Positions 17,911-26,780 are shown, numbered from the stretch's first letter. The stretch: 64,000 nucleotides of DNA from Thermoplasmata archaeon (GCA_015063285.1 SUST01000001.1:124001-188000); one strand, 5' to 3'. Made by a program: numbers and translations. The notes: generated by a model from the sequence alone, not told the origin.

Positions 17911-18975
17911 ATGAGGACATTCGATTATTCGTTCCTGAAAGGACTCACTGTGAACATGGATCTGCTCAACACCGTATCGATGATAGAGTCCTTGAAAGAG
18001 AGGGACAGTAATCGCATAGTGCAGTTCCCTACCACATATTCGAACATGGAATCGGCTGCGAGAATCCAATCTGTCTTCGGTTCCAATGCAATTGAAGGTA
18101 TATTCACATCCGACGACCGCCTGAAGGACATCTGCATGAAAAAGGTTAAACCTAAAGGCCACAGTGAGAATGAGATAGCAGGGTACCGTGATGCATTAGA
18201 TCTTGTTCACAGGGAATACAGATCACTTGATATCGACCTGCCAACCATACGCTTGCTGCACAGAATCACCCTCTCTTACACCAAAGAAGGCGGAGGAGAA
18301 TGGAAGACCGTTGACAACATCATCGGTAGCAGGAACGAAGATGGATCCATCAATGTAGTGTTCCGTCCGGTGTCGGCAGAGGATACTCCAGAGGCAATGG
18401 AGCAGCTCATTCTGGCCTACAGGCTTGCGATTCAGGATTCGGAGATAAACAGACTGCTCCTCATTCCCTGCTTCATACAGGACTTCCTTTCTATCCATCC
18501 GTTCCTGGACGGCAACGGGAGGACATCCAGGCTCCTGTCCCTTCTGCTGCTCTACAAGGAGGGGTACGATGTCGGAAAATACGTCTCATTCGAAAACATG
18601 ACCTACAGAAATCGTCCGGAATACTATCGCTCTCTTTCAAGATCATCCAAGGACTGGTTAGAGGGCAAGAACGACTATATGCCGTTCATAAGGAACTTCC
18701 TAGGCATACTGTTGCTATGCTACAAGGAACTGGACAGGCGCTTCGCTACCGCAGTGGGAGCGAAGACGAACAAGACCTCCAGGATAGAATACGCGGTTAT
18801 GAACTCGCTCCTGCCAATCTCCAAGAGGGAACTGTGCGAGAATCTCCCGGACATAAGCGAGGCCATGGTCGCCAACGTCCTTAGGAGACTGTTGGAGGAA
18901 GGGAAGATTGAAAAGGTTGGGTCGGGCCCCGCCACCAGGTACAGGAGGGCGGGGGACCGGCCGGATCATTCGTAA
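17911..18975 (+). CDS. Fic-domain protein
   Basis: 354 residues. The Fic motif HPFLDGNGRTSR begins near residue 195 and the class II inhibitory motif SNAIEG near residue 57. The C-terminal region from about 280 is a winged helix (ISKRELCENLPDISEAMV). AT-rich DNA with several TATA-like boxes lies upstream (17820-17900). Its end overlaps the end of the convergent arylsulfotransferase-like gene by 10 nt. It ends in TAA, one of only five such stops in the window. Expected activity is AMPylation of a protein target, unknown here. Confidence 0.9.
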   Translation: MRTFDYSFLKGLTVNMDLLNTVSMIESLKERDSNRIVQFPTTYSNMESAARIQSVFGSNAIEGIFTSDDRLKDICMKKVKPKGHSENEIAGYRDALDLVHREYRSLDIDLPTIRLLHRITLSYTKEGGGEWKTVDNIIGSRNEDGSINVVFRPVSAEDTPEAMEQLILAYRLAIQDSEINRLLLIPCFIQDFLSIHPFLDGNGRTSRLLSLLLLYKEGYDVGKYVSFENMTYRNRPEYYRSLSRSSKDWLEGKNDYMPFIRNFLGILLLCYKELDRRFATAVGAKTNKTSRIEYAVMNSLLPISKRELCENLPDISEAMVANVLRRLLEEGKIEKVGSGPATRYRRAGDRPDHS

Positions 18976-20165
18976 TACACGCAGCGATAGGTGAAGTTCT
19001 GGGGCTGCGCCAGCTCCATGGACATCAGTTCCTTGCCGGAGGCGAAGTCATACACTGAGAAGCATATCGCATCATTCTCGGTGCATCCCCATCCGATCAT
19101 GAACAGCTCGTCCTTGATCTGCTGCTGCGCTCCGCATGCGGATGAGAACTTACCCGGTACGACCCTCTCCTTGAATGCCTTCAGCTCTTGGGAGTCCATG
19201 TCCACCTTGTACTCGACTATGCGTGTCCTCTCTGTGATGTTGTGGTTGTCGAACGCCCTGATGGTGTCGCCGTCCACGGTGACGTAATGCTGGCTGGAGG
19301 TCCTCTGGTCATCGGTCAGACCGAACTCGTCCCCGTTTCCTGAGAGCTTCCATTTGATCTGGTCGGTGTCCTTGGTGCGATCCAGGCACATGATCGTGTT
19401 GAGATGGCGGAAGGAGCATACGAGGTCGCCGTCGTCGTTCAGACGCATGGCGTTGAAATGGACGTAATCGGGGGCATCGGTCTTCTCATTGCCGAAATCG
19501 TTAGCGGTATCCACGGCGTCGGTGACCGTCAGAGAGTACAGCTCGGGGTAGTCGACGCTCCTCCAATCCCATACGACCTTCCCGTGGTCGACCTCCTGCA
19601 GATAGGAGTACACGACGGATGATTCCTCATAGCCTGGCACATTGGTTACAATATCCTTGATGTAACCCGACATGATGTAGTGGTCTAGGTCGATCAGAAG
19701 AAAGTCGTGACCGTCTAGGAAGTGCCCCTTGTCGACTATGTCGGACTTCTCAAAGGTTATGCGCTTGACCTCCTTGAAATCGGAATCCAAAATGACCCTC
19801 TCTCCCGGGGCGTATCCCGGAAGGCCGTAGTGGTCGGCATTGATGTTCTGGTCGTGGTAGCTGTAGTAGACCTTGCCGTCTATCACATGCTTCTTGAAAT
19901 CCCAATAGCCTGCGTGGACCCCGTCGGGCAGGTCCTCGTGCTTGTACCAAACGATATCGCCCTTACCGTCGAACATTATAATGTTCTTGGTGTAGACAAA
20001 GGATACGAAGATGTTCCCATCCAGGTCTGTGCTGCCCGTGATCTTGAACTCGGGAAGGTCATCCTTGGGGTCGTGGCTGTCCTGTTGCATTGCGAAGACT
20101 ACCGCCGCAAGAATAGCAACGGCGGCGATGGCGATGATGATTACGTACTTGCTCTGTATGGCCAA
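18966..20165 (-). CDS. Arylsulfotransferase-like (ASST-type) membrane-anchored protein
   Basis: About 400 residues: an N-terminal anchor (YVIIIAIAAVAILAAVVFA) and then an extracellular beta-propeller with repeated FDGKGDIVWYK and LDRTKDTDQIKWK blades, LLIDLDHY and HFNAMRLNDDGDLVCSFR. This matches the archaeal/bacterial arylsulfotransferase group. Whether it moves sulfate is unproven, since many members of the fold are uncharacterised. TTG 20165 is preferred because a GGAGGGGAGG precedes it; GTG 20192 is the alternative. The stop lies inside the convergent Fic gene. Confidence 0.75.
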   Translation of the reverse strand: MAIQSKYVIIIAIAAVAILAAVVFAMQQDSHDPKDDLPEFKITGSTDLDGNIFVSFVYTKNIIMFDGKGDIVWYKHEDLPDGVHAGYWDFKKHVIDGKVYYSYHDQNINADHYGLPGYAPGERVILDSDFKEVKRITFEKSDIVDKGHFLDGHDFLLIDLDHYIMSGYIKDIVTNVPGYEESSVVYSYLQEVDHGKVVWDWRSVDYPELYSLTVTDAVDTANDFGNEKTDAPDYVHFNAMRLNDDGDLVCSFRHLNTIMCLDRTKDTDQIKWKLSGNGDEFGLTDDQRTSSQHYVTVDGDTIRAFDNHNITERTRIVEYKVDMDSQELKAFKERVVPGKFSSACGAQQQIKDELFMIGWGCTENDAICFSVYDFASGKELMSMELAQPQNFTYRCVYYE

Positions 20166-20329
20166 ATGCCTCCCCTCCTTCAGGGATCGCACGGATTATA
20201 CGGATGGAATCCTGGTGAGGCGATTTAATTGTTTCATAAAAATGGACTAAATGCAACATTGATGATAGGAAACGAACATTGAACACTCACTAAGGAAATG
20301 ACCAGCAATAAGATAGGGATAGTCTGTTA

Positions 20330-20370
20330 TTTCTCCAGAAAGTATTATATTTCGATACTTATTGGAGAAA
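20330..20370. promoter_or_regulatory. 41-bp two-part inverted repeat, AbiE operator
   Basis: TTTCTCCA (20330-20337) and AAGTAT (20340-20345) are mirrored exactly by ATACTT (20355-20360) and TGGAGAAA (20363-20370). The central 9 bp hold the TATA-like TATATTT. It ends 5 nt before the antitoxin start. AbiEi antitoxins are known to repress their own operon at inverted repeats, so this is the likely site. Confidence 0.8.
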
Positions 20371-20375
20371 ACTGT

Positions 20376-20969
20376 ATGATAATGGCCACCCCGATGATCT
20401 TGGAGCAACTCAGCAAAGAGTATTCAAATCCCAAGATGAAACTAAACAGACTCGTCAAGGACGGAAAATACATCCCAATAATCAGGGGACTCTATGAAAC
20501 CGACCCCAACCTTGACGGGAGGCTACTGGCGGACATCATATACAGCCCATCGTACCTTTCATTCGACTATGCGCTTTCCTATTACGGACTCATCCCTGAG
20601 AGGGTCGAAGCATACACTTCGGCGACCTGCAAGAAGAGGAGATCGAAATGCTACATCACCCCGTTCGGCAGGTACACCTACCAGGATGTCCCCTCCTCGG
20701 TCTTCATAAGGGGGATCGAGATGTTCAACGCCGGCGAGTACACCTACTGGATGGCGTCTCCGGAGAAAGCTCTCTGCGACAAGGTGTACAAGCTTCCTAA
20801 GATAGGGTCGATGAAGGACATGGAGATGACACTTCTTGATGATCTCAGGATCTACGAGGATGGCCTGGATGAGATGGATGCGGGAAAGATCGCGGACATC
20901 TCGGAACACTACAGGAGCCGCAACGTGTCCCTCCTGTCAAAATACATGAAAAGAAGGTGTGAACAGTGA
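20376..20969 (+). CDS. abiEi: AbiEi-type antitoxin (type IV toxin-antitoxin)
   Basis: 197 residues from ATG 20376, just after the operator and a GGAGAAAA; the longer frame from 20298 would include the operator. The N-terminal winged helix (ILEQLSKEYSNPKMKLNRLV) is followed by the antitoxin domain with the family's SYLSFDYALSYYGLIPE and WMASPEKALCDKVYKL motifs. The protein is expected to repress its promoter and to counter the AbiEii nucleotidyltransferase without direct binding. It overlaps the toxin gene by 4 nt (GTGA). Confidence 0.92.
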   Translation: MIMATPMILEQLSKEYSNPKMKLNRLVKDGKYIPIIRGLYETDPNLDGRLLADIIYSPSYLSFDYALSYYGLIPERVEAYTSATCKKRRSKCYITPFGRYTYQDVPSSVFIRGIEMFNAGEYTYWMASPEKALCDKVYKLPKIGSMKDMEMTLLDDLRIYEDGLDEMDAGKIADISEHYRSRNVSLLSKYMKRRCEQ

Positions 20970-21844
20970 CGGGCCGCTTGGACTACCTACTGAAGAACTA
21001 TGACGTCTCGAACCCCAAAGCGAGGGAAAATGCTGTCAGAGAGGTCATTCAGGAAATGACGCTTTACGGACTCTCACAGACCGATTTCTTTGACAGGGCC
21101 GCTTTCATGGGCGGTACCGATCTGAGGATATTCCATGGGCTGAACAGATTCTCGGAGGTCCTGGATTTCATCCTCAGGGAACCTGATGAAGGGTTCTCCT
21201 TTGCTCCGTACACAGAAAGCCTGGAGGATACCCTTACGACATTCGGCATCGACTTCAAGGTCGAAGCAGTTGAAAAGAAGCATCAAGGAAGCATCAGGGA
21301 AGGCCTGGTGAAGGCCAACACGAAGGAGCTCTACCTGAAATTCTACAGCGACGAAGACCGTTCCGATAAGATCTATCCCACCCAACTCTCGAAGATAAAA
21401 ATGGAGGTGGACACCGATCCCGCGGAAGGCGCTCAGTATGAGAAGAGATTCAAGACACAGCCGTTCGGATACATGCTGACCTCCTGCGACATGCCCACCA
21501 TGTTCGCCGGGAAGATCCACGCCATCCTGTGCAGACCGTGGGCCAACAGATTCAAGGGAAGGGACCTGTACGATTACATCTTCTACCTCAACAACGGCGT
21601 ACCGTACAACCTTGCCTTCCTCAATTCCAAGATGAGGAGGACGATTCCCGATATGGAGGGTGATCTGTCGCACGCCGATGTCATGGAACTGCTGAACAGG
21701 AGATTCAAGGAGATCGATTACAGATCGGCCATCGAGGATGTGAGCAACTTCATCGGATCGGAAGAGTACAACTCCGTCCGCATCTGGTGCCCCGAGATGT
21801 TCGAGCAGATAACCGTCTCATTGAAATCCGGTATTATCAAATGA
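20966..21844 (+). CDS. abiEii: AbiEii-type nucleotidyltransferase toxin
   Basis: 292 residues from GTG 20966. The nucleotidyltransferase start FMGGTDLRI (G-G-T/S-D) is at about residues 47-55, and the AbiEii signature MPTMFAGKIHAILCRPWANR with GRDLYDYIFY at about 170-210. Toxins of this family transfer nucleotides, in known cases to tRNA, and stop growth, for example on phage attack. Coupled to abiEi. Confidence 0.92.
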   Translation: MTGRLDYLLKNYDVSNPKARENAVREVIQEMTLYGLSQTDFFDRAAFMGGTDLRIFHGLNRFSEVLDFILREPDEGFSFAPYTESLEDTLTTFGIDFKVEAVEKKHQGSIREGLVKANTKELYLKFYSDEDRSDKIYPTQLSKIKMEVDTDPAEGAQYEKRFKTQPFGYMLTSCDMPTMFAGKIHAILCRPWANRFKGRDLYDYIFYLNNGVPYNLAFLNSKMRRTIPDMEGDLSHADVMELLNRRFKEIDYRSAIEDVSNFIGSEEYNSVRIWCPEMFEQITVSLKSGIIK

Positions 21845-21881
21845 GGAACTTGAACCGCCTCGGTCTTTTCCTCAGAAGGAT

Positions 21882-22247
21882 TCAATTATGGTCCTTGAAC
21901 CTCATCTTCTTCTTCAGTTCGGAGAACATCTCGGCGGCCAGGGCGGCCAGCTTCTCACCGTCTTCGGTCAGGGACACTATCTTCCCTCTTCCGCAGGGCG
22001 TGAATCTCACGAATCCCTCTTTCTCGAGCTCGTCCAACTTCTCCAGGACCGCCTTGTTCCGGAAATACGGTTTGTTGTCGATGATCTCCATCATCTTCTT
22101 CGGGGACCTGTAGAGGTCCACCAATACCTGGAGCATCTTCGACCTTTCCAAAAAGCCCAGCAGGTCCAATAAGATGCTCAAATCGTATTCGTTCTGATTG
22201 CAGTTCCTTCCCTGTACTATTACAAGGTCTCTTCTTTGGGATCCCAT
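21882..22247 (-). CDS. Winged-helix transcriptional regulator
   Basis: 121 residues from ATG 22247, which has AAGGTGA upstream; a start at 22310 would add 21 residues including CIGC. A winged helix spans residues 30-95 (MLQVLVDLYRSPKKMMEII, then LEKEGFVRFTPCGRGKIVSL), followed by a long terminal helix. It resembles PadR/MarR-like archaeal regulators. The target is unknown; the two secreted-protein genes downstream are on the same strand but separated by a terminator. Confidence 0.75.
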   Translation of the reverse strand: MGSQRRDLVIVQGRNCNQNEYDLSILLDLLGFLERSKMLQVLVDLYRSPKKMMEIIDNKPYFRNKAVLEKLDELEKEGFVRFTPCGRGKIVSLTEDGEKLAALAAEMFSELKKKMRFKDHN

Positions 22248-22381
22248 ATATCGTTCACCTTCGGCAACATGGCTCGCTTGGCATCCGATACAGGTCGCTG
22301 ATGCGCCCACGCAGGTGTCCGGTATATCAATCTATGTATTGGTTCAGAAAAATTTGACTTTTTCAGCCATGTTTTTCGATG

Positions 22382-22401
22382 AAAAAGGGCCGAAAGGCCC
22401 C
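22382..22401 (-). terminator. Intrinsic terminator of the secreted-protein pair
   Basis: On the minus strand GGGGCC, loop TTTC and GGCCC are followed by TTTTT, about 20 nt after the stop at 22422. Hairpin and T-run are both present. Confidence 0.75.
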
Positions 22402-22421
22402 GAAATCGTTTGATTCCCCAA

Positions 22422-22880
22422 TCAGCAGATCGTCAGAAATGATCTGTACCCATCCGATCCGGACGCGATAATCGCCAGAATTAGGCTCGCGGGTTCGGTA
22501 GAACTCGCGGTCCCGGATATCTCGATGTCCGCTCCGTTCCTCACATCCTCGATGACGATATCGCAGGATCCGCCGTGGAACGATCCCTCTGCAAGTGATT
22601 GCTTCCCATCGGTCCTGCAGGACAGCGTGAGATGCGTTCCGTCGGGTATCTCGCCCGAGAAGGAGAGGGTGATGCTGCCATCCTCCCCGAGGTAATCGTC
22701 ATAACTCATGACGCATGATGCATCGTATCCGAAGTACAGGTTGCCGTCGTCCATCGACACGGAATATGCATCGCATCCCACCGTGCAATATCCATAAGAG
22801 ATGCAGTTGTCCTCCGACGTGAATTCCGCCAGAGCGGCCTGGGAAATGAGCAGTGCTAACACCAGGATTCCGAAGTTCAT
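22422..22880 (-). CDS. Small secreted protein, unknown function
   Basis: 152 residues starting with a signal peptide (ILVLALLISQAALA). The mature part is beta-rich, with five cysteines near the N-terminus (CISYGYCTVGCDAY) that could form disulfides, and no anchor at the end. Its ATG overlaps the stop of the upstream gene (ATGA), so the two are translated together and probably form a secreted pair. Confidence 0.75.
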   Translation of the reverse strand: MNFGILVLALLISQAALAEFTSEDNCISYGYCTVGCDAYSVSMDDGNLYFGYDASCVMSYDDYLGEDGSITLSFSGEIPDGTHLTLSCRTDGKQSLAEGSFHGGSCDIVIEDVRNGADIEISGTASSTEPASLILAIIASGSDGYRSFLTIC

Positions 22881-23557
22881 GGAGTCCCCACTGCGGTGAA
22901 CACGATCTTGAAGTTCGCCAGGTTGAACTGGTCGACGAAGTTGGTCTTGTCGACCTGTATGCCGGTGATGCCGCCGACGGTACCCGCCGCCTCACAGGTC
23001 TTAAGGTACAGGTCCAAAGTGTATTCCCCGGCGGTGATCGATGCCACCTCATCTGCGTGAGCGGTCGAATCGTCATCGTCCTGCTCAGCGGCGTAGAAGC
23101 TGTATTGGCTTCCGGCTGCGAGTTCTGTCAATGTGGTGATGCCGTAGTAGGAATTGACACCCTTGGTGAGCTTGAACACGAATTGGCACCACTCGTTCGC
23201 GTTCTTCACGGATTGCGTGAACAGAGTGGGCAGCTGCGATGTGATGACGAGATTGTATGTGCCGTTCGTATCCCCGTCGCTGATCGTCACGCTGTAAGGA
23301 GAGTCATTCAGTTTTATCAGGTCGGTGCCGTTGGTCATCGGCAGATAGTACAATGTGGTGGAATCGGCGATGACCGTGTCGTAGTACTGGATATAGTCCA
23401 GGACGGCGGATCCGGATCCGCCGGCGTTTATGGTCACGTACCGTCCTTCGATTCCGTTGTTCTCGCTCTCGTAAGAGGATTGGAAGGCGAAGCCTATCCC
23501 GATCCAGGCGATGGCCACGATCGCCAGGATCCCGATTATCAGTTTTGAGTATCTCAT
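22877..23557 (-). CDS. Secreted or anchored extracellular protein, unknown function
   Basis: 226 residues with one N-terminal hydrophobic segment (LIIGILAIVAIAWIGIGFAF) that can serve as signal or anchor. The extracellular part is Thr/Ser/Tyr-rich and beta-prone (SAVLDYIQYYDTVIADST). The layout recalls small fibre or camelysin-like proteins, but I see no defining motif. First gene of a two-gene operon that ends at 22422. Confidence 0.72.
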   Translation of the reverse strand: MRYSKLIIGILAIVAIAWIGIGFAFQSSYESENNGIEGRYVTINAGGSGSAVLDYIQYYDTVIADSTTLYYLPMTNGTDLIKLNDSPYSVTISDGDTNGTYNLVITSQLPTLFTQSVKNANEWCQFVFKLTKGVNSYYGITTLTELAAGSQYSFYAAEQDDDDSTAHADEVASITAGEYTLDLYLKTCEAAGTVGGITGIQVDKTNFVDQFNLANFKIVFTAVGTP

Positions 23558-23693
23558 AAGATTCTCCTAGTCCTTCAAGGACATTTTTACGGGAACGGCC
23601 TTAGATTGACGCTGCGGCACGTGTCCCCGAGGAGTTGAATCATATTGAATAATAAGAAACAGTGGTAGAAGGTAGAACTAATGTCTAGGCTTT

Positions 23694-23714
23694 GAGGAAA
23701 CCCTCGGTTTCCTC
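23694..23714. ncRNA. Right-end hairpin, possible guide (omega) RNA region
   Basis: GAGGAAACC, loop CTC and GGTTTCCTC form a perfect 9-bp stem 34 nt past the extended tnpB stop. TnpB elements encode a guide RNA that overlaps the 3' end of tnpB and runs to the right end, so the RNA should include this hairpin and end near 23677. Confidence 0.45.
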
Positions 23715-23747
23715 TATGTGATCGCAGGTCTCCCTGCTCTCCATCCA

Positions 23748-24905
23748 TCAGCTCAGTGACTGAACACCTTGCATGCCCAAGGTGAGGATGTTGCATGCAG
23801 CGTTCTAATCGCGGTCGACATCCAGACCGCAATGCGGGCATTGGTGCCTGCGGACCGAGAGGTCCTTTGGCACCATAATCCCGCATTTTGAACACTGTTG
23901 AGACGTGTACGCCGGATCCACCTTCACCACCTGGATACCAGCCTCTGCCGCTTTGTATCCCAGTGTGAAGATGAATTTGCTCCAACCAGCATCCCTGTAG
24001 GACTTCCTCATCCCCTTGGACCTGCTCCTATCGGCGAGCTCCTTGGTCTGAAGATCCTCCATGATTATCATATCGTAATTGTCCAGTAGGCTGTTCACTA
24101 TCGCGTGGATATATCCCCTGTTAACATTGTTCAGCCTCTCGAAGGCATGGAACAGCCTCTGGCGGTACCTCTCCCTCTCCTTCGAGCCTTTCTCGAATTT
24201 CGACATCTTCCTGAGGATCTTCGATACCTGCCTTTCCGCTTGTATGTAATTCTTCCTGTTCGGGTATGTAGTGCCCTCGGAGGTCACCACGATGTTCCTC
24301 AGACCGAGGTCTATGCCTATGGGCCTGGAGGGCTCTGTAGAGGTCTGGATGGTCATCCCACTTTTGTCCTTGCCATCCATCTCGAAGGTCACAGCGGCCT
24401 CCCAGTGGTAGTTGGGTCCAGCACCCTTCCTAATGATGGTGCATGTCTTCATAGTACCGTCCATCTTGCGGTATCCTCTGATCCTCACATCCATCTTCCA
24501 CGGGCTCAGCCTGATGTGATTAGAAGATAGTTTGAAACCTTTCTGAGTATAGGTGAACGAATCGTACCTCTTCCATGATCTGAACCTCGGGAAGCCGGCA
24601 TGCTCCGGGTCCTCCTTCACACGCCTGAAGAACCCGTCGAAGGTCCTGCTCAGACGGAAACAGACATCGCATAACACCTGTGAGTACACCGTCTTCAGCT
24701 TCGGATTGTTTTGCTTCATCTCCGGAAGGAGTTTCTCCAGATCATATGCCGAGGGGTGCTTCCCTCCTTCCTTATGCGTCTCGATACAATGCTCCAGCAA
24801 AATATTGTAGAGGTCATGGCAGACATATAGACAATCATTGAGCTGGCGCTCCTGCTCCCTGTTGGGATACAACCTTACGATCATAGTCCTCATCGTCCTG
24901 TCCAT
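23748..24905 (-). CDS. tnpB: TnpB RNA-guided nuclease with in-frame TAG
   Basis: From ATG 24905 the frame gives a normal TnpB: RuvC-I GIDLGLRNIVV (D199), RuvC-II IIMEDL (E284), zinc finger CSKCG/CPHCG (C338, C341, C356, C359), RuvC-III DVDRD (residues 362-366). TAG (23805-23807) follows directly, then NAACNILTLGMQGVQSLS and TGA 23748. DRDxNAAxNI is the conserved TnpB C-terminal motif, so the TAG fills the variable x right after the catalytic Asp. Stopping there would remove the NAAxNI helix. TnpB cuts DNA next to a motif using a guide RNA from its own 3' region. Confidence 0.9.
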
Positions 24906-25316
24906 GGGATGCCTCCATGATATACACCGTACGATTAGTATAAGAAGCTACGAAGGGGGTCACCGAAAGTGCAACAGAAAAAGCACCTACCCAGATATCC
25001 TTTTTCCACTTTCGGTTTCGGTGTCTAGGGTTCTTAGAAAGTTCTGTTAAATCATCGATTTTAACGTTAAACCGAGGGTTTCCTCAATGCTAATGTCTAC
25101 TAACTAGGCCAGCATTTTAAAATGGACGAAAAGGTCCATTCATGCAGAGAAACGGTCCTTTCTGATAGGAATCGAAATGTCTCGTCCTTGGATTTCACGT
25201 TCTTTTTCTTTGTGTGCGACCGAATACATCGAGCTCAGAATATCTAGTCGATATTTTCCAAAGTTTTTTGAATAATATCGACCACACATAATCTATAAAC
25301 AGAGGGGGTCAACCTC

Positions 25317-25530
25317 ATGGATTATCCGAGAGAGTCATACGTTCGCAAATTGTCTGGAAGGATCGGAAAAAATGACTCAGGAGAAGAGACCCCTTGCGAA
25401 CATCGACGATTCCTTCACCAAGATTATTGTGACGAAGAACGGCCTTCATACCTTCCAGGATGATGACGGCATCGTCACTATGGATCTGTTCGATTTCCTC
25501 CTGAACTGGAATCACAGGTCTGGGGTTTGA
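25317..25530 (+). pseudogene. C-terminal remnant of a DUF4143-type AAA ATPase
   Basis: ANIDDSFTKIIVTKNGLHTF and GIVTMDLFDFLLN (frame from 25372) match the last 50 residues of DUF4143 ATPases. The preceding YVRKLSGRIGK (frame from 25317) matches the strand before them, in a different frame. Nothing of the ATPase domain remains. The remnant starts about 210 bp from the IS605-type element, so insertion or deletion there may have removed the rest. Confidence 0.6.
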
Positions 25531-25558
25531 TTTTTAGAGAAAGGTCCGCAATTCGAAT

Positions 25559-25576
25559 AAGGGGCCGAGACCCCTT
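25559..25576 (-). terminator. Terminator hairpin after the zinc-ribbon membrane gene
   Basis: On the minus strand AAGGGG, loop TCTCGG and CCCCTT, followed by ATT, start 7 nt after the TGA at 25583. The stop and hairpin are joined by TGAAACCATA, a string that recurs at two other genes. Confidence 0.6.
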
Positions 25577-25582
25577 ATGGTT

Positions 25583-25924
25583 TCAGATGATCAGCACGGC
25601 TGACATGGCCGCGAAGATGAACGGCAGGATTATCATGAGACTTATGGGGACCCAAATAAACATGCCTATGATGCTCCACAGAAGAGCGTGAGTCGTGGGA
25701 TTCTTGGTGTAGGGCCCGTCGTTTCCGTTGTAGACAACGACCGCTATGACCACTCCCAGCACGCCTAGGAACATTCCCAAGAGGAACGGGACCAGCGTAG
25801 CGGGCTCCTTGGGCGCCTGATCGTAATTAGAGCTGTAACCCGATGAGTTCCCGACCTTCTTTCCGCACGAGGGGCAGAACGATTCGTTGCCAGAGATCTC
25901 CTTGCCGCAGTTCTGACAGTACAT
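25583..25924 (-). CDS. Zinc-ribbon membrane protein
   Basis: 113 residues. The N-terminal zinc ribbon MYCQNCGKEISGNESFCPSC (CxxC, CxxC) is followed by a Ser/Tyr-rich linker and two hydrophobic helices (about 45-65 and 80-110). Such proteins are common in archaea and Firmicutes and their role is unknown; the ribbon probably faces the cytoplasm. Confidence 0.85.
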   Translation of the reverse strand: MYCQNCGKEISGNESFCPSCGKKVGNSSGYSSNYDQAPKEPATLVPFLLGMFLGVLGVVIAVVVYNGNDGPYTKNPTTHALLWSIIGMFIWVPISLMIILPFIFAAMSAVLII

Positions 25925-26160
25925 GGGTGTTAATAGGTTAGATTTGAGATAAAACTATCCTTAACATCCGGTCATGCCATGTTCTCCGATGTCTTTTGTC
26001 CAGAGATGCTCACAAGGTAGTTTTCACCGCCTTGCCACCCTTATCCTGACCGACCGGACTAGGGTACTGCCGCTATTAGATCGACAGCATATACCGTGGA
26101 GGCACCTGGTAGTAAAATCTTCTGAATCACTAGAAAAAACTCTACTTTACCAGAATATCA

Positions 26161-26436
26161 TTAGATATACTCACTGACCATCGACAGATATTGACTGCTG
26201 TCTATTTTACATGAAATAAGATCGATAAAATCGGATTTGCTGATATGCAGCTGCTTAGACATCTTTGATATGAGTGGATCGCTAATCTCACTCTCGCCGT
26301 GACTTACTTTGGTCTTTATACAGGTGTCAAGGCCATTGACTTGTAATGTATACCAGATATGATCTGATTCTTCGGCTTTGACAAAACCTTTCTTTTCCAG
26401 ATTTGAGTTTATGAATCTCACTTTCAGAACCGTCAC
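26161..26436 (-). CDS. HicA-like toxin candidate
   Basis: 91 residues from GTG 26436, which overlaps the stop of the upstream gene (GTGA). The fold KVRFINSNLEKKGFVKAEES, then HIWYTLQVNG and TKVSHGESEISDPLISKM resembles HicA-like dsRNA-binding toxins: a helix, strands carrying a conserved His, and the SHG turn. The C-terminal KSDFIDLISCKIDSSQY is shared with small two-gene toxin-antitoxin loci. It ends in TAA. Toxic activity is inferred from family resemblance and context. Confidence 0.65.
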   Translation of the reverse strand: MTVLKVRFINSNLEKKGFVKAEESDHIWYTLQVNGLDTCIKTKVSHGESEISDPLISKMSKQLHISKSDFIDLISCKIDSSQYLSMVSEYI

Positions 26437-26780
26437 TGCAATACCTCTACATTTTCCAGAAGCCAGCGACGATACTTGATGGCAGATTTGTGAAATTTGG
26501 ATGTATCTTCGACAACGACATAATGGCGCCATGCGAACTCAATCTCGGATTCAAGATCTATGATTGCTTCTTCCACAGACATGCCCGCGCCATAGAGGTT
26601 GGCCTCGTCGTTTGCGAGAACGAGTCCCTCCGATTCTCTGGAAACTTCAAAAGAGATAGGACTGACGAATCTAAATCTGCCCAACTGTTCAATGAGTACA
26701 TGGTAGATACTGGAGAATGCTTGCGGAGGTTGATTCTTAACCGTTGCGGTATCGCCATCGTCAGAATAATTGCCGACCAT
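26433..26780 (-). CDS. HicB-like antitoxin candidate
   Basis: 115 residues. The central part EGLVLANDEANLYGAGMSVE then EAIIDLESEIEFAWRHYV has the pattern of HicB-type partially RNase H-like antitoxins (strand, AxG turn, long helix). No separate DNA-binding domain is obvious. It lies upstream of and overlaps the HicA-like gene by 4 nt; antitoxin-first order with coupling is common in such pairs. Confidence 0.6.
   Translation of the reverse strand: MVGNYSDDGDTATVKNQPPQAFSSIYHVLIEQLGRFRFVSPISFEVSRESEGLVLANDEANLYGAGMSVEEAIIDLESEIEFAWRHYVVVEDTSKFHKSAIKYRRWLLENVEVLQ

Larger units (their letters stand above)
23676..25106 (-). mobile_element. IS200/IS605-group element with tnpB only
   Basis: The element carries tnpB but no tnpA, so it depends on a transposase elsewhere. 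Both ends hold CTAATGTCTA (23678-23687 and 25090-25099) next to GAGGAAACC/GGTTTCCTC sequence. A hairpin lies at the tnpB 3' side. At the other end ACCGAAAGTG (24962-24971) and CACTTTCGGT (25007-25016) form a stem. Subterminal hairpins are typical of this group. The exact boundaries are estimates. Confidence 0.65.

Noticed and set aside
25974-26177. Open frame of 67 codons on the plus strand
   Set aside because: No motif, no host-like codon pattern and overlap with the end of the HicA-like gene.
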